64,000 nt of DNA from Thermoanaerobacter sp. (GCA_014896455.1 JADBKJ010000020.1:186001-250000), one strand, 5' to 3'; shown: positions 28,517 through 37,042, counted from the stretch's first letter. Translations and numbers: made by a program. Notes: generated by a model from the letters alone, not told the origin.

Positions 28517-29056
28517 TTGGAACAAAAGGAAGTTACAGTTAATACCAACAAGATTTTTGAAGGGAAAATAATAAATTTAAGAGTAGATGAGGTAAAACTG
28601 CCTAATGGAAAAGTTACTACGCGAGAAATAGTTGAGCATCCTGGCGGTGTATCCATAGTAGCAGTTAATGAAGAAGGAAAGATTTTATTAGTCAAACAGT
28701 ATAGAAAACCTGCAGAGGAATCTTTATTAGAAATACCGGCAGGAAAATTAGAAAAGGGTGAAGACCCTTTGATTTGTGCTAAAAGAGAGTTATTAGAAGA
28801 GACAGGTTATGAAGCAAGTTTTATTAAGCATTTGATTACTTTTTACACTACTCCCGGTTTTTCTAATGAAAAAATGTACTTGTATTTTGCAAAAGATTTG
28901 AAAAAATACACTGCTCAACCTGATGAGGACGAATTTTTAGAATTGTATGAATATACTCCAGAGGAATTGTGGGAAATGATTTTACAAAATCAAATAAAAG
29001 ATTCTAAAACGATAATTGGAATTTTATATTATTTAAAAATGAGGAGTAGCTTATGA
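28517..29056 (+). CDS. nudF: ADP-ribose pyrophosphatase, Nudix
   Basis: Nudix hydrolase of the ADP-sugar type, 179 residues. The Nudix box runs from GKLEKGEDP to RELLEETGYEA and contains all required Glu residues. The N-terminal swapped-strand region (VDEVKLPNGKVTTREIVEHP) is typical of ADP-ribose pyrophosphatases. TTG start after GGAAAGGAAG. It directly overlaps the EndoQ gene by 4 bp. Confidence 0.93.
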   Translation: MEQKEVTVNTNKIFEGKIINLRVDEVKLPNGKVTTREIVEHPGGVSIVAVNEEGKILLVKQYRKPAEESLLEIPAGKLEKGEDPLICAKRELLEETGYEASFIKHLITFYTTPGFSNEKMYLYFAKDLKKYTAQPDEDEFLELYEYTPEELWEMILQNQIKDSKTIIGILYYLKMRSSL

Positions 29057-30225
29057 GATTTTACGGAGATTTGCATGTTCATGTGGCAAGGAGTATAAAA
29101 GGAGTTCCTGTAAAAATTGCGGCCTCAAAAAATTTAACTGTTTTAAATATATTAGAAAAAAGTATATTAAAGGGAATCGATATAGTTGGCATTGTAGATG
29201 GCGCTTCTCCGCTTATTTTGGAGGAGCTAAAAGAATATATACAAGAAGGAATATTATTTTCCCTTGAAGAAGGAGGGCTTAGGTATAAAAATAAAGTTAC
29301 TTTGATTTTAGGCAGTGAAATAGAAATTGGCAAAGAGGAAAAAGGTTCTCCTCATTTAACTTGTTATTTTAGAGATATTGAGAGCATTTCTTTGTTTTCT
29401 CAAGAAATTTCCAAATACATTAAAAATATAAATCTAAGCTCTCAACGAGTAAATCTTACAAGTGTGCAAGTTGTTGAAATCGCAGAAAAATACAGCGGGG
29501 TTGTGATTCCCGCCCATGTTTTTACTCCCTTTAAAAGTTATTATGGCAGTTCGACTGATAGGCTTAAATATGTCTTTAAAGATTTTTATCAATATATTTA
29601 TGGAGTAGAGTTAGGCCTTAGTGCGGACTCTGATATGGCTGATCAGATTGAGGAGTTACAAAATAAAACTTTTCTTTCCAATTCAGATGCCCATTCTTTA
29701 GAAAAAATAGGCAGAGAGTTTAATGTTTTTGATATAAAAGAGGCAAATTTTGAGGAGATTTTGTTGGCTATAAAAAGAGAAAAGGGAAGAGAAATTGTAA
29801 AAAATTATGGCTTAAATCCTAAATTAGGGAAATACCACAGATCTTTTTGCATGGATTGTGGCTATATTGCGAAAGAAAGACCTCCTGTAAAAAAATGCTT
29901 AAAATGTGGAAGTTCAAATATAGTTTTAGGTGTAAAGGACAGAATAGAGGAAATTAAAGATTATGATACAAAACATCCTCCTTTTAGACCTTTATATGTC
30001 TATCAAATTCCCTTAGAATTTATTCCTAATATTGGGGGTAAGACTATCGAAAAATTGGTGAATTACTTCGGAAGTGAATTGTATGCTTTGCATCATGTAC
30101 CTTATGAAGAATTAGAGAAAGTAATAGGAACTTCAAAAGCATTAAATATTTTGAGAGGAAGAGAAGGGAAATTGGATGTTTCAGCTGGAGGAGGAGGAAT
30201 ATACGGCAAAGTTACTATAACTTAA
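29053..30225 (+). CDS. Endonuclease Q-family PHP nuclease
   Basis: EndoQ-type enzymes nick DNA 5' to deaminated bases. The 390-residue product has an N-terminal PHP domain (GDLHVHVARS with metal-binding His, and SNSDAHSLEKIG), a zinc ribbon (CMDCGY with CLKCGS) and a C-terminal helix-hairpin-helix-like region (IPNIGGKTIEKLVNYFG). The family is known from Thermococcales and some Bacillus. A deamination-repair role fits a thermophile. Confidence 0.85.
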   Translation: MRFYGDLHVHVARSIKGVPVKIAASKNLTVLNILEKSILKGIDIVGIVDGASPLILEELKEYIQEGILFSLEEGGLRYKNKVTLILGSEIEIGKEEKGSPHLTCYFRDIESISLFSQEISKYIKNINLSSQRVNLTSVQVVEIAEKYSGVVIPAHVFTPFKSYYGSSTDRLKYVFKDFYQYIYGVELGLSADSDMADQIEELQNKTFLSNSDAHSLEKIGREFNVFDIKEANFEEILLAIKREKGREIVKNYGLNPKLGKYHRSFCMDCGYIAKERPPVKKCLKCGSSNIVLGVKDRIEEIKDYDTKHPPFRPLYVYQIPLEFIPNIGGKTIEKLVNYFGSELYALHHVPYEELEKVIGTSKALNILRGREGKLDVSAGGGGIYGKVTIT

Positions 30226-30228
30226 AAG

Positions 30229-30292
30229 GAATATTGTCCCCTTTTGAATCATAAATTTAAATTAGCTTTATAAAAAATAGGGGGCAATATTC
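30229..30292 (+). promoter_or_regulatory. SD-masking inverted repeat upstream of spoIIM
   Basis: 30229-30241 pairs with 30280-30292 over 13 bp (one G-T wobble, spacer 38 bases). The right arm includes the SD (GGGGG) and abuts the TTG start. The left arm begins three bases after the EndoQ stop and contains the -35 of the predicted promoter, so transcripts from that promoter lack it. Confidence 0.7.
30231..30257 (+). promoter_or_regulatory. Sigma-E-type promoter of spoIIM
   Basis: ATA (30231-30233), 16 bases, CATAAATT (30250-30257) fits sigma-E (ATA-N16-CATANNNT). Predicted start about 30262. spoIIM is sigma-E dependent in Bacillus. Confidence 0.5.
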
Positions 30293-30916
30293 TTGAAGTT
30301 TTTAAAAGGAAATCTTTATTTGCATATTAAAAATAATTTTTTATTGTATGTGTTGGCTGTAATGTCTTTAATGATAGGAATAGCAGCAGGATCTTTTACT
30401 GTTAATAACCTCACTGACATACAGATGGAGCAAATAATAGGATATATTTCGAAATTTTATCAAATTGCAAAATCTGTAGACTTGAATTCTGCCCAAATTT
30501 TTAAACAATCCCTTCTAAATAATTTTGTCACTGTTTTTGTTTTATGGATTTTAGGGGCTACAATTATAGGGATTCCTTTTATATTTTTGCTTGTGGGGAT
30601 AAGAGGGTTTATTTTAGGATTTTCTATTGGAGTTTTGATAAAAGAATTTCAAACAAAAGGGATACTACTCGTATTGATGGGAATTTTGCCTCAAAATATT
30701 TTTATCTTATTAGGAATCTTGTTTATATCTGTAACGGCTATTAATTTTTCTTTATATCTTTTGAAAAATCGCAAATTTTATTTAGAAGAATTAGTATCAC
30801 AATTCGTATCTTATACTTTTATGGTATATGTAGGGTTTTTAGTTATATTAATAGGCTGCTTGATAGAATCTTATCTTTCACCTTATATATTACTTTTACC
30901 GATTTTTTCACCATAA
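30293..30916 (+). CDS. spoIIM: Stage II sporulation protein M
   Basis: Polytopic membrane protein of the SpoIIDMP engulfment machine. The 207-residue product has an N-terminal cytosolic tail followed by five hydrophobic segments (for example YVLAVMSLMIGIAAGSF and VFVLWILGATIIGIPFIFLL). The TTG start lies immediately after the right arm of an inverted repeat. It precedes xerD and dacF as in Bacillus. Confidence 0.93.
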   Translation: MKFLKGNLYLHIKNNFLLYVLAVMSLMIGIAAGSFTVNNLTDIQMEQIIGYISKFYQIAKSVDLNSAQIFKQSLLNNFVTVFVLWILGATIIGIPFIFLLVGIRGFILGFSIGVLIKEFQTKGILLVLMGILPQNIFILLGILFISVTAINFSLYLLKNRKFYLEELVSQFVSYTFMVYVGFLVILIGCLIESYLSPYILLLPIFSP

Positions 30917-30918
30917 AA

Positions 30919-30947
30919 GAAGGAAAATGACGATTTATGTTGAATAT
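30919..30947 (+). promoter_or_regulatory. Sigma-H-type promoter before the xerD-like gene
   Basis: GAAGGAAAA (30919-30927), 11 bases, GTTGAATAT (30939-30947) match the sigma-H consensus at all defined positions. It is the only promoter-like signal between spoIIM and the XerD-like gene. Confidence 0.6.
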
Positions 30948-30999
30948 TTATAATTAATGGATTTATTATAAAAATTCAAGAATTGTAGGGGTAAAGAAT

Positions 31000-31872
31000 A
31001 TGTTAAATAATGTGGTTGGGGAGTTTTTGGATTTTTTAACAAAGAACAAAAAACTGTCAAAAAACACTCTTGAATCTTATAATAGAGATATAAAGCAATT
31101 TTTAAATTATCTTGAAGAAATCGAATTTGAATATTATAATGTCAAAAAATCAACAATATTAAATTATCTTTATTACTTGAAGAAAAAAGGCAAATCACAA
31201 GCAACTGTTTCTCGGAATCTTTCTTCTCTTAAAGCCTTTTATCATTATTTATTTATGAAAAAGAAAATAGAAGAAGACCCAACGTACATGATCAATACCC
31301 CGAAAGTAGAAAAAAAGCCGCCTACTACTTTAACAGTTGAACAGGTAGATACGTTACTTTCACTAGATTTTGGTGATGATGAAAAAGGACTTAGAGATAA
31401 AGCTCTCATTGAACTTATGTATGCTACAGGACTTAAAGTCTCCGAAGTTATTTCTTTAAAATTAGAAGATGTGAATCTCTCTTATGGCTATGTAATTATT
31501 CGCTCTAATAAAGAAAGAGTTATTCCAATAGGCTCTCATGCAATTGAGGCCTTAAAAAATTACATTGAAAAAGGAAGAAAAGCAAAAAATGGAGAAAATA
31601 CTCTTTTTTTAAATTTGCGAGGGCAAAAACTTACAAGACAAGGATGTTGGAAAATAATAAGAGAATATACTGATAAAATTAATCCTGGCTTTCCTGTTAC
31701 TCCAAATACGCTAAGACAATCTTTTGCGCAGCATATGCTTCAAAATGGTGCAGATATTCGAGCTGTTCAAGAAATGTTAGGTTATCAAACAGATTTAAAT
31801 ACAAATTTACTTTCTTTAATTTCAAAATCAAAAATAAAAGAAGTTTATAATAAATTTCACCCTCGTGCTTAA
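31000..31872 (+). CDS. xerD: XerD-like protein lacking tyrosine-recombinase catalytic residues
   Basis: At 290 residues it has XerD length, a SAM-like N-terminal core-binding domain (1-95) and a catalytic-fold domain ending KFHPRA exactly like XerD. Of the six catalytic residues only the second Arg (LRQSFAQH, Arg239) stays. The first Arg is Lys146 (ATGLKVSEV), the GKGNKER lysine is absent (IIRSNKER), His is Asn236, the His/Trp is Tyr262, and Ser272 aligns with the nucleophilic Tyr. It should bind DNA but cannot cleave. The frame is intact, so it is not an ordinary pseudogene. Confidence 0.88.
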   Translation: MLNNVVGEFLDFLTKNKKLSKNTLESYNRDIKQFLNYLEEIEFEYYNVKKSTILNYLYYLKKKGKSQATVSRNLSSLKAFYHYLFMKKKIEEDPTYMINTPKVEKKPPTTLTVEQVDTLLSLDFGDDEKGLRDKALIELMYATGLKVSEVISLKLEDVNLSYGYVIIRSNKERVIPIGSHAIEALKNYIEKGRKAKNGENTLFLNLRGQKLTRQGCWKIIREYTDKINPGFPVTPNTLRQSFAQHMLQNGADIRAVQEMLGYQTDLNTNLLSLISKSKIKEVYNKFHPRA

Positions 31873-31883
31873 AAATATAAAAA

Positions 31884-31912
31884 GTATAATATTCACCCTC
31901 CAGCGCAAAATA
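31884..31912 (+). promoter_or_regulatory. Possible sigma-F promoter of dacF
   Basis: GTATA (31884-31888), 14 bases, GCGCAAAATA (31903-31912) resembles sigma-F (GYATA-N15-GGNNANAHTR) with one mismatch and a spacing one base short. Predicted start about 31919. Bacillus dacF is sigma-F dependent. Confidence 0.4.
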
Positions 31913-31932
31913 AATAGTGATGAGGAGGGTGA
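31893..31932 (+). promoter_or_regulatory. SD-masking inverted repeat upstream of dacF
   Basis: 31893-31901 pairs perfectly over 9 bp with 31924-31932 around a 22-base loop. The right arm is the dacF SD (GGAGGGTG). The left arm lies inside the predicted sigma-F promoter, upstream of its start site. Confidence 0.6.
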
Positions 31933-31936
31933 TTTT

Positions 31937-33082
31937 ATGTTTAAAAGGCTTTTAACATTATTAGTGAGTGTGATACTAGTTATTTCTTTTGTCTTAAATG
32001 GTACAGTATATGCTGATACTTTAAATTTAAAGTCAAAATCTGCTATTTTGATAGAGGCTAATACTGGACAAATTCTTTATGAAAAAGATAGCCATAAGCC
32101 TTTGCCGCCTGCCAGTGTTACCAAAGTAATGACTCTTTTGCTGGCGATTGAAGCAATAGATTCTGGTAAAATTAAAATAACAGATAAAGTTGTCACAAGT
32201 AAACATGCCTTTGATATGGGAGGTACACAAATATATTTAGAAGTAGGAGAGGAAATGACAGTAGATGATTTAATGAAGGCTATAGCGATGAATTCGGCAA
32301 ATGATGCTTCTGTTGCTTTAGCTGAGTATATTGCGGGTACAGAGGAAAATTTTGTTGAAATGATGAATAAAAGGGCTAAGGAATTGGGAGCAAAAAATAC
32401 TACTTTTAAAAATGCAACTGGACTACCTGAGGAGGGGCACTTGACAAGCGTATATGATATCGCAATGATTTCAAGGGAATTAGCAAAGCACGAGAGCATA
32501 TTTAAATATCTAACCAATAAATTAGATTCTTTAAGAAATGGGAAATTTAGTCTCATAAATACTAATAAATTATTATGGCGCTATAAAGGAGCAGATGGTA
32601 TTAAAACTGGATCTACTTCGGAAGCACTTTATTGTATGGCAGCAACAGCTAAAAGGGGGGACACAAGGCTAATAGCAGTTGTATTTGGAGCACCTGATTC
32701 TGAGACGAGGTTTAGTGAAGCTACTAAGTTATTAGATTATGGATTTGCTAATTATGAAAGTGTAAAAGTAGCTTCAAAGGGGCAAAGTTTTGGCAATGTA
32801 AAAATTTTTAAAGGAAAAAAGCAGGCTGTTAGTGTTGTGTGCCGCGATGATGAGTATATACTGATTAAAAAAGGAGAAGGTAAAAATATAAAAACAGAGG
32901 TGGAGCTCAAGAATGCTGTATTAGCTCCTTTGGCCAAAGAGGTCCCAATAGGCACTGTAAAAATAACACAGGATGGCAAGATTATAAAGACATTTAACAT
33001 ATATCCTCAGGAAGTAGTAGAAAAAGCTAACTTTTTTGAAAATCTCAATAAAGTTTTTATTGGATGGCTAAGATATCAGTAG
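31937..33082 (+). CDS. dacF: D-alanyl-D-alanine carboxypeptidase DacF
   Basis: Low-molecular-weight penicillin-binding protein trimming pentapeptide stems, in Bacillus made in the forespore. The 381-residue product has a signal peptide (LLTLLVSVILVISFVLNGTVYA), SxxK in ASVTK, SxN in NSAND, KTG in IKTGSTSE and a C-terminal beta domain with an amphipathic anchor. The ATG at 31937 follows GGAGGGTG. It is upstream of spoIIA as in Bacillus. A paralogue lies at 41.3 kb. Confidence 0.94.
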   Translation: MFKRLLTLLVSVILVISFVLNGTVYADTLNLKSKSAILIEANTGQILYEKDSHKPLPPASVTKVMTLLLAIEAIDSGKIKITDKVVTSKHAFDMGGTQIYLEVGEEMTVDDLMKAIAMNSANDASVALAEYIAGTEENFVEMMNKRAKELGAKNTTFKNATGLPEEGHLTSVYDIAMISRELAKHESIFKYLTNKLDSLRNGKFSLINTNKLLWRYKGADGIKTGSTSEALYCMAATAKRGDTRLIAVVFGAPDSETRFSEATKLLDYGFANYESVKVASKGQSFGNVKIFKGKKQAVSVVCRDDEYILIKKGEGKNIKTEVELKNAVLAPLAKEVPIGTVKITQDGKIIKTFNIYPQEVVEKANFFENLNKVFIGWLRYQ

Positions 33083-33088
33083 TTTACT

Positions 33089-33143
33089 GAAGCACTAAAC
33101 ATTTGTTTAGTGCTTTGTGATATTTTTAGAAAAATATCACAAA
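33089..33143 (+). terminator. Tandem hairpins between dacF and spoIIA
   Basis: First stem 33091-33101 with 33104-33114 (11 bp), then a perfect AT-rich stem 33114-33127 with 33130-33143 ending in A-rich sequence. The first probably terminates dacF transcripts. The second abuts the -35 of the spoIIA promoter. Confidence 0.65.
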
Positions 33144-33146
33144 AAA

Positions 33147-33175
33147 GGAGGAATTTTAAAATTTATATCGAATAT
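33147..33175 (+). promoter_or_regulatory. Sigma-H-type promoter of the spoIIA operon
   Basis: GGAGGAATT (33147-33155), 11 bases, ATCGAATAT (33167-33175) fits the sigma-H consensus. Bacillus spoIIA is sigma-H plus Spo0A~P driven from the same relative position. Confidence 0.7.
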
Positions 33176-33195
33176 AATAGGGGGAGGTTGATAAA

Positions 33196-33531
33196 ATGGG
33201 AGTAAAATTTGCAAAAAAAGAGGATACCTTGATAGTAAAAGTTGAAGGTGAGTTAGACCATCATGTGGCGGAGAGTATAAAAAGTGTTATTGATGACGAG
33301 TATGAAAAAAGGTCGTGTAAAAATTTAATTTTTGATTTTAAAACTGTAAATTTTATGGATAGTTCAGGAATTGGCGTTATAATAGGGAGATATAAAAAAA
33401 TCAAAGAGAATAATGGTAAGGTAGCTATAGTAAATGCCAATAATCAATTACATAAAATTATTGAAGTTTCTGGATTGTTGCGTATAATTAAATGTTATAA
33501 TGACATTGAAGAAGCCTTAAAGGAAATATAG
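33196..33531 (+). CDS. spoIIAA: Anti-sigma-F factor antagonist SpoIIAA
   Basis: STAS-domain protein that frees sigma-F by binding SpoIIAB. The 111-residue product carries the phospho-acceptor Ser in [12 protein letters not shown] (about residue 58). First gene of spoIIAA-AB-sigF; SD GGGGGAGG. Confidence 0.97.
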   Translation: MGVKFAKKEDTLIVKVEGELDHHVAESIKSVIDDEYEKRSCKNLIFDFKTVNFMDSSGIGVIIGRYKKIKENNGKVAIVNANNQLHKIIEVSGLLRIIKCYNDIEEALKEI

Positions 33532-33544
33532 AAGGGGGATTATC

Positions 33545-33976
33545 ATGGAATACACAAACATGATGGAGTTAAAATTTTTAAGTAAGTCGCAAAATGAGTC
33601 TTTTGCAAGGACTGTTGTTGCAGCTTTTGCTGCTCAACTAGATCCGACAATTGAGGAAATTGCAGATATAAAAACTGCTGTTTCAGAAGCAGTTACTAAC
33701 TGCATAATTCACGGATATGAGAATAAAATCGGCATCATTACTATTAAAGCTTTTATTTCAGGTTACAAAATAACAATTGAAGTCATAGATGAGGGAAAAG
33801 GGATTGACGATATTGAGAAAGCTATGCAACCTCTTTTTACTACTCGCTTGGAAGAAGAGCGAGCAGGAATGGGTTTTACTGTCATGCAGACCTTTATGGA
33901 TGAATTAGAAGTTGAATCAACTCCAGGAAAGGGAACTCTTGTCCGAATGACAAAGTATATAAGGTCTGATAAATGA
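33545..33976 (+). CDS. spoIIAB: Anti-sigma-F factor and kinase SpoIIAB
   Basis: GHKL-fold serine kinase that binds sigma-F and phosphorylates SpoIIAA. The 143-residue product has the N-box [15 protein letters not shown] and the G1/G2 boxes EVIDEGKGI and [20 protein letters not shown]. Confidence 0.97.
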   Translation: MEYTNMMELKFLSKSQNESFARTVVAAFAAQLDPTIEEIADIKTAVSEAVTNCIIHGYENKIGIITIKAFISGYKITIEVIDEGKGIDDIEKAMQPLFTTRLEEERAGMGFTVMQTFMDELEVESTPGKGTLVRMTKYIRSDK

Positions 33977-33985
33977 GGTGACTTT

Positions 33986-34726
33986 ATGAAAGAAGGAAAT
34001 TTTGAAAAAAGTGACGAGAATTTGAAATTGATAAGAGCGGCACAAAAAAATGATAAAGAAAGCTTGGAAAAATTAATTTTAGAAAATAGCGGCCTTATTT
34101 GGAGTATTGTTAAAAAGTTTTCTAATAGAGGGTATGAATTGGAGGATTTGTATCAAATAGGTTGTATAGGGTTTGTAAAGGCAATTCAAAAATTTGATGA
34201 ATCTTACAATGTAAAATTGTCAACCTATGCAGTACCTATAATAATGGGAGAAATTAAGAGATTTCTAAGAGATGATGGATTAATAAAAGTGAGTCGTTCT
34301 TTAAAGGAGCTTTCTACAAAAGCTTTTTATGTTAAAGAGATTTTAAGCAATGAATTAAATAGAGAGCCAACTGTTAATGAAATTGCTGAAAGATTAAATG
34401 TAACCCCTGAAGAAATTGCTATGGCTTTTGAATCGGCTGCTACTGCTGAGTCATTATATGACAACGCAACTCATGACGAAGATGACAGGCTTTTAATTGA
34501 AATGGTGAGTGAAGAGGAAAAAGAAGTTGATATAGACGATAAATTGGCTTTACAGATGGTTATAAATAAACTTAAACCACGAGAAAAAAAAATAATATTT
34601 TTGAGATATTTCAAGGATATGACGCAGATGGAGGTGGCAAGTGTTTTAGGAATTTCCCAAGTACAAGTATCTAGAATTGAGAAAAAAGTTTTGCAAAAAC
34701 TAAGAAAAGAATTGGAAGAAGTGTAG
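33986..34726 (+). CDS. sigF: RNA polymerase sigma factor SigF
   Basis: First forespore-specific sigma factor. The 246-residue product has region 2 (SNRGYELEDLYQIGCIGFVK), region 3 (FLRDDGLIKVSRSLKEL) and region 4 with the helix-turn-helix MEVASVLGISQVQVSRIE. SD GAGGTGA. It ends the spoIIA operon; the dodecin-spoVA cluster follows. Confidence 0.97.
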   Translation: MKEGNFEKSDENLKLIRAAQKNDKESLEKLILENSGLIWSIVKKFSNRGYELEDLYQIGCIGFVKAIQKFDESYNVKLSTYAVPIIMGEIKRFLRDDGLIKVSRSLKELSTKAFYVKEILSNELNREPTVNEIAERLNVTPEEIAMAFESAATAESLYDNATHDEDDRLLIEMVSEEEKEVDIDDKLALQMVINKLKPREKKIIFLRYFKDMTQMEVASVLGISQVQVSRIEKKVLQKLRKELEEV

Positions 34727-34756
34727 TATTTTAACACAAATATTATACTTTTTTTT

Positions 34757-34785
34757 GAATTAATTTTGCTTATCTTCACATACTA
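34757..34785 (+). promoter_or_regulatory. Sigma-G/F-type promoter of the dodecin-spoVA cluster
   Basis: GAATT (34757-34761), 17 bases, CATACTA (34779-34785). The -10 is a perfect sigma-G/F match, the -35 close. spoVA is sigma-G transcribed in Bacillus. Confidence 0.55.
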
Positions 34786-34800
34786 ATAATGGCTGGTGAA

Positions 34801-35148
34801 ATGAAAATGAAAAAGATGTTAATCATAATCGTGGCAATATTGCTAATTTTTGCTGTTAGCTATTTTTATATGCATAAAACCAATAAAAAAATACCTGACA
34901 GTGCTGATTTGGTATATAAGGGAGGAGGAAATTGTATGGCAGTTGTGAAAGTATTAAATGTTGTAGGGGATTCAACAGTGAGCTGGGAAGATGCAATACA
35001 CAAAGCTGTAGAAGAAGCAGCTAAGTCTATTGACAATATATCAGGAATTGAAGTTGTTAATCAAACAGCAAATGTAAAAAATGGTAAAATAGTAGAATAT
35101 AAAGCTAATATACAAATAGCTTATAGAGCAGATAAAGAATTAGGTTGA
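34801..35148 (+). CDS. Dodecin with in-frame N-terminal membrane helix (alternative start 34936)
   Basis: Residues 46-115 form a complete dodecin (VVKVLNVVGDSTVSWEDAI, GIEVVNQTANV), a small flavin-storing dodecamer subunit with the flavin-stacking Trp and the Gln visible. The conventional start is the ATG at 34936 with a perfect internal SD GGAGGAGG (34921). Yet the frame stays open upstream to 34789. It adds a strongly hydrophobic helix (LIIIVAILLIFAVSYFY) that begins just after a sigma-G-type promoter. Either a membrane-tethered form or both forms are made. It heads spoVAC-AD-AE. Confidence 0.7.
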   Translation: MKMKKMLIIIVAILLIFAVSYFYMHKTNKKIPDSADLVYKGGGNCMAVVKVLNVVGDSTVSWEDAIHKAVEEAAKSIDNISGIEVVNQTANVKNGKIVEYKANIQIAYRADKELG

Positions 35149-35154
35149 AAATAA

Positions 35155-35178
35155 AAGAGCACCGTCTATGGTGCTCTT
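35155..35178 (+). terminator. Hairpin between the dodecin gene and spoVAC
   Basis: A 9-bp stem (35155-35163 with 35170-35178) with a 6-base loop and a weak T stretch. Likely an attenuator or RNA-processing stem within the cluster, since spoVAC follows without another promoter that I can see. Confidence 0.55.
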
Positions 35179-35200
35179 GTCATAAGGAAGGGTGAAATTA

Positions 35201-35647
35201 ATGGAGAGAGATGTAAAAAAAGAGCAAGAATATAAAAACATAGCACAGAAATATGAGCCTAAACCTGCTTTGCTCAAAAACATAGTAATGGCTTTTGTAG
35301 TAGGAGGATTGATAAGCGACATAGGGCAGTTCTTTTTAAATTTTTACCTATCAAGAGGTTATTCTATGCAAGATGCCAATACTCTTGTATCAATTACTAT
35401 GGTATTTCTTGGTGCTTTTTTAACGGGAATTGGGGTCTATGACGATATAGGGAAGTTTGCAGGGGCAGGTTCTATAGTGCCAATAACAGGTTTTGCAAAT
35501 TCGATTGTGTCACCGGCTATGGAGTTTAAAAGGGAAGGTTTTGTTTTTGGGGCGGCAGCAAAGATGTTTACAATTGCAGGACCTGTTATTGTATATGGGG
35601 TCAGTACTTCAATTATTATAGGTTTGATATATTATTTTTTAAAGTAA
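35201..35647 (+). CDS. spoVAC: Stage V sporulation protein AC
   Basis: Membrane protein of the dipicolinic-acid channel, mechanosensitive in Bacillus. The 148-residue product has four hydrophobic helices and family motifs GGLISDIGQF, GAGSIVPITGFANS and EFKREGFVFG. The ATG at 35201 follows GGAAGGGTG. Confidence 0.95.
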   Translation: MERDVKKEQEYKNIAQKYEPKPALLKNIVMAFVVGGLISDIGQFFLNFYLSRGYSMQDANTLVSITMVFLGAFLTGIGVYDDIGKFAGAGSIVPITGFANSIVSPAMEFKREGFVFGAAAKMFTIAGPVIVYGVSTSIIIGLIYYFLK

Positions 35648-35661
35648 AAGGAGAAGTAGAT

Positions 35662-36675
35662 ATGGCGAAAAAAAAATTGGGCACACAAACTGTTGAGTTT
35701 AAAAATCCTCCTTCTATAATAGCTGGAGGCACTATTGTAGGACCTAAAGAAGGAGAAGGACCTTTAAGAGATTATTTTGATATGATTTTAGTAGACGATA
35801 CTTATGGAGAAAAAAGTTGGGAAAAAGCAGAGTCAAAAATGTTTCAAGATGCTGTAAATTTAGCATTAAAAAAGGCCAATCTCAAAATTTCAGAAATTGA
35901 TTACCTATTAGGTGGCGATTTGTTAAATCAAATTATAAGTGCAAATTTTGCTGCGCGACAACTTAATGTGCCACATTTCGGATTGTATGGTGCTTGTTCT
36001 ACTACGACAGAGGGATTGACTTTAGGGGCTATGCTTATTGATGGAGGCTATGCTGACTATATAATAACGGCAACTTCCAGCCATTTTTCTACTGCAGAAA
36101 GACAGTTTAGATATCCTTTAGAACAAGGCATTCAAAGGCCTTTTACTTCACAGTGGACGGTGACAGGTGCAGGAGCTACAATTTTAGCCTCTACAGGAGA
36201 AGGCCCTTATATTACCCATGCTACTACTGGCAAAGTTGTAGATTTGGGGATGAAGGATGCCAATAACATGGGAGCGGCAATGGCACCTGCTGCAGCAGAT
36301 ACAATTATCACTCATTTTAAAGATACAGGTTTTACAATAGAAGACTATGACCTTATTATGACGGGAGACATGGGAAGAGTAGGGAGAGACATACTTTTAG
36401 AGTTATTGTATAAAGAGGGCTATGACATAGAGAGTAAGTATAAAGATTGTGGAATAGAAATTTTTGATGAATCCCAAGACGTTCACTCTGGTGGCAGCGG
36501 TGCGGCTTGTTCTGCAGTGGTTTTGAATGGGTGGCTGTTATCTCAAATACAAAATGGGGTCTATAAAAAAGTTTTATTTATGGCGACGGGGGCTCTTTTA
36601 TCTCCTACCAGTAGCCAGCAAGGGGAATCTATTCCTGGGATTGCCCATGCTATTACAATATCGACAACATTATAA
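35662..36675 (+). CDS. spoVAD: Stage V sporulation protein AD
   Basis: Thiolase/KAS-III-fold protein that binds dipicolinic acid on the inner spore membrane side. The 337-residue product has GLYGACSTTTEGL, the HSGGSGAACSA C-terminal block and SHFSTAERQFRYP. SD AAGGAGAAG. Between spoVAC and spoVAE in normal order. Confidence 0.96.
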   Translation: MAKKKLGTQTVEFKNPPSIIAGGTIVGPKEGEGPLRDYFDMILVDDTYGEKSWEKAESKMFQDAVNLALKKANLKISEIDYLLGGDLLNQIISANFAARQLNVPHFGLYGACSTTTEGLTLGAMLIDGGYADYIITATSSHFSTAERQFRYPLEQGIQRPFTSQWTVTGAGATILASTGEGPYITHATTGKVVDLGMKDANNMGAAMAPAAADTIITHFKDTGFTIEDYDLIMTGDMGRVGRDILLELLYKEGYDIESKYKDCGIEIFDESQDVHSGGSGAACSAVVLNGWLLSQIQNGVYKKVLFMATGALLSPTSSQQGESIPGIAHAITISTTL

Positions 36676-36685
36676 GGAGGTCAAT

Positions 36686-37042
36686 ATGGATTATATAAAA
36701 GCGTTTTTAATGGGAGGTTTGATTTGTGCTATTGCACAAATTTTGATTGATAAGACTAAATTGACTCCTGCAAGAATATTAGTAACATATGTGACATTAG
36801 GAGCGATACTTGGAGGCCTTGGAGTTTATAAAAAATTGATAGATATAGGTGGTGCAGGAGCTACAATACCCCTTTTGGGTTTTGGAAATTCCCTTGCCCA
36901 AGGTGTAATAAAAGCTGTTGAGAAAGATGGATTGATTGGAGTTTTTACAGGAGGATTGACAGCTACTGCCGGAGGAATTTCTGCTGCAGTATTTTTTGGG
37001 TATATTTTTTCTTTAATCTTTAATCCAAGGACTAAGAAATAA
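36686..37042 (+). CDS. spoVAE: Stage V sporulation protein AE
   Basis: Small membrane partner of SpoVAC (SpoVAEb type), 118 residues with about three to four hydrophobic helices and the motif GAGATIPLLGFGNSLAQGV. The ATG at 36686 follows AAGGAGG. The last gene of the cluster before a terminator. No spoVAA/AB/AF genes are present here. Confidence 0.94.
   Translation: MDYIKAFLMGGLICAIAQILIDKTKLTPARILVTYVTLGAILGGLGVYKKLIDIGGAGATIPLLGFGNSLAQGVIKAVEKDGLIGVFTGGLTATAGGISAAVFFGYIFSLIFNPRTKK

Noticed and set aside
31000-31872. XerD-like gene as the integrase of a mobile element
   Set aside because: It has the exact XerD length and ending, lies in a conserved sporulation locus, shows no att-like repeats and lacks catalytic residues.
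34775-34798. SD-masking stem before the dodecin-spoVA cluster
   Set aside because: Only five base pairs (TTCAC/GTGAA) inside the promoter; not comparable with the four stronger cases.
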